Shown one piece after another: positions 1-5,214 of a DNA stretch of 6,887 nucleotides; position 1 is the first letter of the stretch; each line of letters starts with the position of its first letter. The DNA is from a bacterium (GTDB taxonomy: Bacteria; UBA3054), in contig JAFYIM010000537.1 of assembly GCA_017538635.1 (NCBI GenBank), positions 1 to 6,887 of the forward strand, written 5' to 3'. Below the pieces are notes generated by a model that saw only the letters and a program-made list of their open reading frames with translations, had not been told where the DNA came from and searched no databases. Made by a program: the position numbers and the translations under genes.

Positions 1-1415
1 CTGGCGACGGCGGCGGGATCGACTCTCACGGTCTCACTGTGGTCGAGCCTGCGGCCGGTCCCCGGATGTTCCTGAAGGCCGGTCATGGCGGTGGTGGAGT
101 TGTCAAGCAAAATAACAACGTGGCCGTGAGGAGGCCTGTTATAGACCATGTCCACAAGTCCTGTCAAACCGCTGTGCATAAAGGTGGAATCGCCGATGAC
201 AGAGACGATCCTCTTCGCCTGCTCAGCGGGAAGAACTTCGCGCATGCCGAGAGCAGCGGAAATAGAGGCGCCCATGCAGACGCAGGTGTCCATTGCCTCA
301 TAGGGAGGCAATACGCCCAGAGTGTAGCAGCCAATGTCGCCGCAGACCGTGCAGCCGAGATCGTGCAAAGCCTGGAAAGTCAGCCTGTGCGGGCAGCCTG
401 GGCAGAGTTGAGGCGGTTTTCCGGGAGCGGGCGCGGTATCAGGAGTAACGTCGTCAGCGGCCAACTTTTTAACTCTGGCCACGTTCAGTTCACCAAAGCG
501 GAAAGCTTCCTTTTTGCCCCTAACTTTCATGCCGTTGGCCAATAATGTTTCCACTACGACTGGGTCGCCTTCTTCAACGACTAAATTGTCTTCATGGGAA
601 TTCACGAATTCCCTGATCTTGGCGAGTGGCAGGGGATAAGTCATGCCGGGCTGCATGATCCTCGCTTCGGGCAAAGCTTCCGCGGCGTGCATGGCGGAAA
701 TGCCGGTGGCGATTACGCCTGGTTTAGCGTTTTCAGGACCAAGGAAAGTGCAGGGACCGTTCTCATTGTTCCATTCTTCCAGGTCTTTCAGTCTTTTTCT
801 TAATCTCACATGCGCCAATCTCGCGAAGGCGGGGACCATGACATGGCTCTTGGCGTCCTTGGTGTAGGAAGGCGTTTCCGGTTCGCAGAATGGGCCGACC
901 TTCACGATGGTCTTGCTGTGGCAGACTCTGGTGGTAAGGCGCAATATAACGGGCGTTCCGAATTCATGGGACAGCTTCACCGCCAGAAGAAGGTAATCGT
1001 AGCACTGCTGGGAGTCGGCGGGCTCGAGCATCGGGAGTCCGGCGGCCACAGCGTAGCGCCTGGAGTCCTGTTCGTTCTGGCTGGAAGCCATGCCAGGGTC
1101 GTCAGCGGCGCAGATGACAAGGGAGCCTTTCACGCCGGTGTAGGCGGCGGTGAAGAAGGGGTCGGCGGCCACGTTCATGCCGACGTGCTTCATGGTGACG
1201 ATGGCTTTGCCGCCGGCTAGGGCTGCGCCTATGGCGACTTCCGCCGCGACTTTCTCATTGGGCGCCCACTGGGCCAAGCCGCCTAAGCTTGAGAAGGTCT
1301 CAAGGATCTCCGTGGAAGGAGTCCCTGGATATCCTATGCCGAGGTTCAATCCGGCGTTTCTGGCGGCGTAAGCGATAGCTTCGTCGCCGTTCAAAAGTTT
1401 GCGTTCAAGGTCCAT
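1..1415 (-). CDS. iorA: Indolepyruvate:ferredoxin oxidoreductase, alpha subunit (IorA), 3' end off the window
   Basis: This cytoplasmic TPP- and iron-sulfur-dependent enzyme oxidatively decarboxylates aryl pyruvates (indolepyruvate, phenylpyruvate) to aryl acyl-CoA, reducing ferredoxin, in anaerobic aromatic amino-acid breakdown; it normally pairs with a beta subunit, IorB. Translating the minus strand gives 471 uninterrupted codons. The pyrimidine-binding N-terminal part has YPGTPSTEI (residues 29-37), PNEKVAAEVAIGAALAGGKA and the family-typical DDPGMASSQNEQDSRRYA. The C-terminal TPP domain has CPGCPHR (338-344), GDIGCYTLG (359-367), GDSTF (408-412) and DNSTTAMTG (438-446); GDS...DN is the Mg-TPP motif. 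Family members are usually about 590-640 residues, so roughly the last quarter, where the ferredoxin-like 4Fe-4S cysteine clusters lie, is beyond the left edge. The ATG at 1415 is preceded by AAGG, 8 bases upstream, and a good promoter. iorB would be expected to the left but cannot be seen. Confidence 0.93.
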   Translation of the reverse strand, partial: MDLERKLLNGDEAIAYAARNAGLNLGIGYPGTPSTEILETFSSLGGLAQWAPNEKVAAEVAIGAALAGGKAIVTMKHVGMNVAADPFFTAAYTGVKGSLVICAADDPGMASSQNEQDSRRYAVAAGLPMLEPADSQQCYDYLLLAVKLSHEFGTPVILRLTTRVCHSKTIVKVGPFCEPETPSYTKDAKSHVMVPAFARLAHVRLRKRLKDLEEWNNENGPCTFLGPENAKPGVIATGISAMHAAEALPEARIMQPGMTYPLPLAKIREFVNSHEDNLVVEEGDPVVVETLLANGMKVRGKKEAFRFGELNVARVKKLAADDVTPDTAPAPGKPPQLCPGCPHRLTFQALHDLGCTVCGDIGCYTLGVLPPYEAMDTCVCMGASISAALGMREVLPAEQAKRIVSVIGDSTFMHSGLTGLVDMVYNRPPHGHVVILLDNSTTAMTGLQEHPGTGRRLDHSETVRVDPAAVA

Positions 1416-1452
1416 ATGATCTGCCTTTTTATTATTAAATTACTAATGGATT

Positions 1453-1481
1453 ACTATATCACAGGAAAAAAGAAAAAGCAA
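1453..1481 (-). promoter_or_regulatory. Sigma-70-type promoter for iorA
   Basis: Read on the minus strand, TTGCTT (plus positions 1476-1481) is followed after exactly 17 bases by TATAGT (1453-1458). The -10 box is preceded by TGA, giving an extended -10 (TGnTATAGT). Transcription would start near 1446, leaving a leader of about 30 bases that carries the ribosome binding site. Boxes and spacing are close to consensus and lie at a sensible distance from the iorA start. The call assumes the host uses a standard housekeeping sigma factor. Confidence 0.65.
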
Positions 1482-1493
1482 CATGATTTCATG
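1482..1493. promoter_or_regulatory. Short inverted repeat between the divergent promoters, possible operator
   Basis: CATGA and TCATG are exact reverse complements separated by TT, forming a 12-base near-palindrome that abuts the -35 box of the iorA promoter and lies about 20 bases before the candidate -35 region of the rightward gene. That is a plausible site for a dimeric regulator of one or both genes. The arms are only five bases, so chance is a serious alternative. Confidence 0.2.
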
Positions 1494-1512
1494 CAGGCTA
1501 ATTGGAGCTGAG

Positions 1513-1541
1513 TGGTTTCTATTTTTTTTTTTTGATAAAAT
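1513..1541 (+). promoter_or_regulatory. Candidate promoter of the secreted repeat protein gene
   Basis: TAAAAT (1536-1541) is a fair -10 box, placing the start of transcription near 1548 with a leader of about 20 bases. No good -35 box is present: the best-placed hexamer, TGGTTT at 1513-1518 with a 17-base gap, is weak. The gap between them is almost filled by a run of twelve T residues. The -10 assignment is moderately plausible; the -35 assignment is not secure. Confidence 0.35.
1522..1533 (+). repeat. Homopolymer tract T12 in the promoter region
   Basis: Twelve consecutive T residues lie just before the candidate -10 box of the secreted protein gene. Tracts of this length are prone to slipped-strand length change. 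Within a promoter spacer, such change alters -35/-10 spacing and so expression, a known form of phase variation for surface proteins. Only the tract and its place are seen here; variability is inferred. Confidence 0.6.
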
Positions 1542-1556
1542 GTTGGAAAGTGTAAA

Positions 1557-1563
1557 AAGGAGG
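1557..1563 (+). promoter_or_regulatory. Strong Shine-Dalgarno site
   Basis: AAGGAGG, within a longer A5GGAGG run, sits 5 bases before the ATG at 1569. It is a near-perfect match to the 16S rRNA tail, fixes the start of the secreted repeat protein and predicts efficient translation. Confidence 0.85.
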
Positions 1564-1568
1564 TATTT

Positions 1569-4250
1569 ATGCGCTTGTTAAGGTATTTTATTTTTATCGC
1601 GATGCTTGTCGCTGTGAACGTTTCTTTCGCGGGTTCCGTTGTCACGCAGAAAGTTGTGAACGTCAAGGGTTTTGTGAAAGGTTCAACAAAACTTAACCTG
1701 AAAGGGAAGATGACTGATTCCGCCATGCAAAGCCTTTCCGACGGGAAAAACATGGCAGTTTACAACTACCTGGACAGCTACCTGTGCATGCCGGCTTTAC
1801 TCTCTAAACCGAAAACGGCGTTCGGAATGAAAGACGAAAACAGGAATATTTCCGTCAAAACTAAAAACGGCAAGTTCAAGTGGGCTGAAAAAGACGTGAG
1901 CCGTTACTTCGCTTTTGAGGCCGGAAATGAAAAGGTAGAGCTTACAAAAGCCTCCTTGAAATCTTCCGGCACGGTGCAAACGGATTGGCTGAACGAACTG
2001 GAGTCAAAAAAGCTTGCGCTCTTGGACGCCTATAGTTCTGAGCAAGGGTCGGGGTATCTCGCTTCGTTTTCCTTTACTCCGGAAATGAAAAAAGGCAGTT
2101 ATAAAACCTCTCTGAAAAACAAGGAGCAGGGCATTCAGATAAAGGTGTCGGTCAATTCAAAGGGCAAGGCCAGCGCTTCCTACAAGCTGCCGCCTATGTT
2201 CGCTTCTCCAGCTCTTCTCGACAGCGAATATGTTTTCACCAACATGTACGATTACACTTTGGAAGTTGTTGGCGAGGGAAAAGCGGAGTCTGGATTTGTC
2301 GGACCCGATCAGGTTGAACTCCGCGTTACTGAAAATCCCGATAAGTTTCGTTTCTTCTCGCATAACGGCGTAAGGATTACCAACGATTTTGTTACGCTGC
2401 AGCTTGAAGACAATTCCGACATCACGGCGGTCTTCGGGACCTATGACCTTTCTGTTGACATCTATGGCAACGGTTTTGTTGGCACTGAATTCATCGGCCC
2501 GGACACGGTGGAAATTAAAGTTTTGGAAGGCAGTTCTCCTTTCCGTTACTTTGTTGTGAACGGGGAAATGTGCACGAACAGTTTTATGACTCTCGAATTA
2601 GAGGAAGACACTGAGGTTGAAGCTGTTTTCGGAACTTATAGATTTTCAACCACTATCGTTGGCGAGGGAGAGCTTGATGTCGCGTTTACTGAACCTGATG
2701 CAGTATTAGTCAAGGTTAGGGAAGGCAGCGAACATTTCCGCTTCTTTACGGTGAACGGTGAAAAACGCACGGAAAATACGATGGCTCTTGAATTGCAGGA
2801 GGACACCGAGGTCGAAGCGGTTTTCGGAACTTATGATCTCTCCGTCGACGTTGTCGGAAACGGTTCCGTTTTCGTTGATTTTACGGGGCCAGACGAAGCT
2901 GAAGTCAAGGCTTTGGAAGGCGGTTCACCGTTCCGTTACTTTACTGTGAACGGCGAAAAGCGCACGGGAAGCCAAATGACACTTGAATTGCAAGGCGACA
3001 CGGAAGTGGAAGCGGTCTTCGGAACTTACAACTTCTCGGCGGATGTCGTTGGCGACGGAACTGTCGATTTTGAATTTACAGGACCGGACATGGTGAAAGT
3101 CAGCGTTCCCGAGGGGAGCGAACATTTCCGCTACTTTGTTGTGAACGGAGAAAAATGCACGGAAACTTCAATGACTCTGGAATTGCAGAAAGACACGGAG
3201 GTCAAAGCAGTCTTCGGGACATATGATCTCACCGTTACGATTTCCGGCAAAGGTTCCGTGAATACGGAATTCATAGGTCCTGACAAGGTGAGGATCACGC
3301 CCTTGAATGGCGAGGAGACTTTCCAAAGCTTCTCTTGGAACGATCAAGTCAGTTATGTGTCTCCTTTGATTCTCGAATTGGTCGCGGATACTGTCGTCAC
3401 AGTAACTTTTGTCAAGGTGAATTATCTGGTCGTTGACATCAGCGGCGGATATACGGCGGAAAGCTGGCCGCATAGGATCTCGGAATCCGGTCCGGACGTT
3501 GAAAGCGACGTCTGCAGGACGACCGAACTGTGGTTGAAATTCGTTCCCGCCGGTGAATTCAGAATGGGTTCTCCGGAGAGCGAGTACGGCCGCGGAACCA
3601 GGGAAGTTGCGCATCAGGTAACTCTGACCAAAGGGTTTTTCATCGGCGTTTTCGAATTGACAAGAAAACAGTGCCAATTGATCACGGGAACAGTTCCCGC
3701 GAGTTCCGATGATGACCTTTGCCCGGTCACTAAGGTGACTTTTGATTCTTTGAGAGGATCTGTTGGGGCTAATTGGCCTGCTGACGACGAAGTTGACGCC
3801 GGGTCCTTCATGGGCATATTGAGAGCGAAGACCGGTCTGCGTTTCGATCTTCCCACGGAAGCGCAATGGGAATACGCCTGCCGCGCCACAACGACGACGG
3901 CTTTCAACAACGGCAAGAATCTGGACGACGACGATCTTAATTTGTTTGATATAGCCTATTACAAAGGAAATGCCAGCGCTCCTCAGAAAGTCGGCAGTTT
4001 GAATCCCAATGCCTGGGGCCTTTACGACATGCACGGAAACGTTTGGGAGTGGTGCCTCGACTGGTATACTAATGACTTGGGAACAGCCCCAGTAACTGAT
4101 CCGGTCGGTTTGGCAACAGGCAATGAGAAAACATTACGCGGCGGCAGCTTCAACGACGAAGCGAGCGCCTGCCGTTCCGCTTACCGCGCTCATACGGAAA
4201 CAGACCACACTATGGACAGGCTTGGTGTCCGTCCGGTAATCAATCAGTAA
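1569..4250 (+). CDS. Secreted protein: InlB-like repeats plus C-terminal SUMF1/FGE-type domain
   Basis: This 893-residue protein has no assignable reaction. Residues 1-21 are a Sec signal peptide (MRLL, hydrophobic core, cleavage likely after SFA-21) with no twin-arginine motif or lipobox. Residues about 22-226 are a lysine-rich region I do not recognise. Residues 227-618 are six tandem repeats of about 65 residues resembling the divergent InlB B-repeat, ending in TEVEAVFGTY-like strands. Residues about 653-890 are an FGE-sulfatase/SUMF1 domain: FVPAGEFRMGS (658-668), VTLTKGFFIGVFELT (684-698), LPTEAQWEYACRA (761-773), NAWGLYDMHGNVWEWCLDWY (814-833), RGGSF...CRSAYR (857-873) and LGVRPV (885-890; usually GFRPV). 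Aligning GGS with human FGE, Cys341 corresponds to C868 but Cys336 corresponds to D863, so the copper-binding cysteine pair is missing and sulfatase activation is unlikely. A surface-displayed binding or adhesive role is inferred from architecture. No membrane anchor or sorting signal follows the domain. The gene is monocistronic and converges on tatC. Confidence 0.85.
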   Translation: MRLLRYFIFIAMLVAVNVSFAGSVVTQKVVNVKGFVKGSTKLNLKGKMTDSAMQSLSDGKNMAVYNYLDSYLCMPALLSKPKTAFGMKDENRNISVKTKNGKFKWAEKDVSRYFAFEAGNEKVELTKASLKSSGTVQTDWLNELESKKLALLDAYSSEQGSGYLASFSFTPEMKKGSYKTSLKNKEQGIQIKVSVNSKGKASASYKLPPMFASPALLDSEYVFTNMYDYTLEVVGEGKAESGFVGPDQVELRVTENPDKFRFFSHNGVRITNDFVTLQLEDNSDITAVFGTYDLSVDIYGNGFVGTEFIGPDTVEIKVLEGSSPFRYFVVNGEMCTNSFMTLELEEDTEVEAVFGTYRFSTTIVGEGELDVAFTEPDAVLVKVREGSEHFRFFTVNGEKRTENTMALELQEDTEVEAVFGTYDLSVDVVGNGSVFVDFTGPDEAEVKALEGGSPFRYFTVNGEKRTGSQMTLELQGDTEVEAVFGTYNFSADVVGDGTVDFEFTGPDMVKVSVPEGSEHFRYFVVNGEKCTETSMTLELQKDTEVKAVFGTYDLTVTISGKGSVNTEFIGPDKVRITPLNGEETFQSFSWNDQVSYVSPLILELVADTVVTVTFVKVNYLVVDISGGYTAESWPHRISESGPDVESDVCRTTELWLKFVPAGEFRMGSPESEYGRGTREVAHQVTLTKGFFIGVFELTRKQCQLITGTVPASSDDDLCPVTKVTFDSLRGSVGANWPADDEVDAGSFMGILRAKTGLRFDLPTEAQWEYACRATTTTAFNNGKNLDDDDLNLFDIAYYKGNASAPQKVGSLNPNAWGLYDMHGNVWEWCLDWYTNDLGTAPVTDPVGLATGNEKTLRGGSFNDEASACRSAYRAHTETDHTMDRLGVRPVINQ
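2247..3422 (+). repeat. Six tandem 195-base repeats encoding InlB-like domains
   Basis: Units cover residues 227-291, 292-356, 357-421, 422-486, 487-551 and 552-618. The first five are exactly 65 residues; the last is 67. Shared positions are GxG near the start, a GPD turn, EG-S..FR-F, VNGE, LEL and DTEVEAVFGTY. Units 2 to 5 are closely alike; units 1 and 6 have diverged, the last replacing FRYF-VNGE with FQSFSWND. By hand count units 2 and 4 share about 46 of 65 residues and units 3 and 5 about 43, against about 37 for the neighbours 2 and 3. This hints at growth by duplicating pairs. Such repeats usually fold as small beta domains forming an extended stalk. Confidence 0.9.
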
Positions 4251-4265
4251 AGCAATTATGTTCAG

Positions 4266-4299
4266 AAAAAATGCCCGGAGTGTTGCTCCGGGCTTTTTT
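4266..4299. terminator. Bidirectional intrinsic terminator between convergent genes
   Basis: A perfect 8-bp stem, GCCCGGAG (4273-4280) and CTCCGGGC (4286-4293), encloses a 5-base loop, TGTTG. T6 follows at 4294-4299 for rightward transcripts, and A6 precedes at 4266-4271, giving a U-tract after one intervening A-T pair for leftward transcripts. It lies 22 bases beyond the stop of the secreted protein gene and 12 bases beyond that of tatC, so it can end both. Confidence 0.93.
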
Positions 4300-4305
4300 G
4301 TTTGT

Positions 4306-4995
4306 TCAGTGCGTGAAGAGGAGGCCCAGCTCGAAAAGGGCATAGGCGGGAAGGAAAAGCAAAAGCTGGCTGACTACGTCAGGGGGAGTGGCCAAGGCCG
4401 CCAGGCTCAACAGGGCGACTATGACGTAGGGACGCGCTTTTTTCATTTTGGCGCGGTCGATGATCCCGAAACGGTTGAGGACTATAACGACGAGCGGAAG
4501 CTGGAAGAAGAGTCCGCCCGCCAGCATCAAGCCGCCCGCGAGGCCTAGGAAATTGGCCAGGCCGAAAGTCGGCTGAAGGTTGGGGCTGGCGACGCTGAAG
4601 GCGAAGCGCATCAAAATGGGAAGAATGACGTAGAAAATGAACGCGGCTCCGGCGATGAAGAGAAGCGAGGAAAAGACGACCGCTTTGCCGAGGACTTTCT
4701 TTTCTTTCTTGTAGAGGGCGGGCGCGACGAAAGTCCAGAACTGCCAGGCAATGTAAGGGAAGGCTAGGGCGAAGGACATGATGGCGCCCATTTTCAGTTC
4801 CGCGATGAAGGCCTCCATGGGGGAGAAATAATGGAGAGTCGCCTGCTTGGGGGGAAGAAGGAGATTCGTGAAGACGGGGATCAGTTTGCCGGCCAAAAAC
4901 CAGCAGACCGGGAAAAGAACAGCGACCGCCAAAAGAGAGCGGAGAAGGACTTTTCTCAGGGCTTCAAGGTGTCCTAGAAAAGAGTTTTCTTCCAC
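4306..4995 (-). CDS. tatC: Twin-arginine translocase subunit TatC
   Basis: TatC is the inner-membrane receptor of the Tat pathway: it binds the twin-arginine signal peptide and recruits TatA to export folded proteins. The 229-residue protein has six predicted membrane segments and the family hallmarks: N-terminal SFLGHLEALRK (5-15, acidic residue E11), FSPMEAF (57-63), QFWTFVAPALYKKE (85-98, with F89 and E98 matching E. coli F94 and E103), and LATPPDVVSQ (201-210, D206 matching E. coli D211). The polar position in membrane segment 4, glutamate 170 in E. coli, is glutamine here (Q165 in LFFQLP). It is somewhat shorter than E. coli TatC (258) mainly because of a minimal C-terminal tail. The start is GTG, four bases after the tatA stop, with only a weak purine-rich SD (GAAAGAAAG) inside tatA, so translation probably depends on coupling. 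It is the last gene of the operon and ends at a strong terminator. Confidence 0.96.
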   Translation of the reverse strand: MEENSFLGHLEALRKVLLRSLLAVAVLFPVCWFLAGKLIPVFTNLLLPPKQATLHYFSPMEAFIAELKMGAIMSFALAFPYIAWQFWTFVAPALYKKEKKVLGKAVVFSSLLFIAGAAFIFYVILPILMRFAFSVASPNLQPTFGLANFLGLAGGLMLAGGLFFQLPLVVIVLNRFGIIDRAKMKKARPYVIVALLSLAALATPPDVVSQLLLFLPAYALFELGLLFTH

Positions 4996-4999
4996 GGTG

Positions 5000-5203
5000 T
5001 TAGCTTTCTTTCTTTTCTTCGGTCTTAGAAGAGTTGTCGTCGGACGCGACTTCTTCCACTTCGGTCTCCACTTCGTCTTTGGCTTTCTGGAATTCCTTTT
5101 TGGCTTTGCCCAGAGCCCTGGCCAGTTCGGGAATGCGCTTGGCGCCGAACAAGAGGAGTATCACGATAACGATGAGGATGATCTCTGTATAGCCTAAATG
5201 CAT
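5000..5203 (-). CDS. tatA: Twin-arginine translocase subunit TatA/TatE
   Basis: TatA is the small membrane protein that assembles on TatC with bound substrate and allows passage of folded proteins. The 67-residue product has the standard layout: a short N-terminus, one membrane helix (about residues 4-19), the FGAKRIPEL hinge (19-27), an amphipathic helix (about 26-43, ARALGKAKKEFQKAKDE), and a charged, disordered tail. The polar residue near the start of the helix is Glu (E7); E. coli TatA has Gln there and TatB has Glu. The hinge is FG, as in TatA, not the GP typical of TatB. The start ATG is set by AGGAG 6 bases upstream. tatC follows directly. No tatB is visible in this window; the single small subunit may do both jobs, or tatB may lie elsewhere. 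Confidence 0.95.
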   Translation of the reverse strand: MHLGYTEIILIVIVILLLFGAKRIPELARALGKAKKEFQKAKDEVETEVEEVASDDNSSKTEEKKES

Positions 5204-5209
5204 GTTCGT

Positions 5210-5214
5210 CTCCT
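5210..5214 (-). promoter_or_regulatory. tatA ribosome binding site overlapping the pmbA stop codon
   Basis: On the minus strand the pmbA stop TAG (5215-5213) runs into GAG, so TAGGAG contains the AGGAG site for tatA, 6 bases before its ATG. A ribosome ending pmbA is placed on the tatA start site, which favours coupled translation. Confidence 0.8.

Noticed and set aside
39..1371. Several open frames on the plus strand at the left end
   Set aside because: They lie opposite iorA, whose minus-strand reading is uninterrupted and carries clear family motifs. Their translations show no family features.
1569..1640. Secreted repeat protein as a Tat substrate because it neighbours tatAC
   Set aside because: The signal peptide has R2 and R5 but no twin-arginine motif, and the gene is convergent with the tat operon with a terminator between them.
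2247..3422. Tandem repeats as a CRISPR-like or non-coding satellite array
   Set aside because: The 195-base period is in frame, variation preserves protein motifs, and no short direct repeats with unique spacers are present.
3168..4034. Long open frame (288 codons) on the minus strand opposite the secreted protein gene
   Set aside because: It overlaps a well-supported gene with signal peptide, repeats and SUMF1 motifs. Its translation has no recognisable domain and no good ribosome binding site was seen, so it is an antisense shadow.
4273..4293. Hairpin as an attachment site or a retroelement cruciform
   Set aside because: T6 on one side and A6 on the other, between convergent stop codons, fit a bidirectional terminator fully. 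No integrase, direct repeat or reverse transcriptase is nearby.
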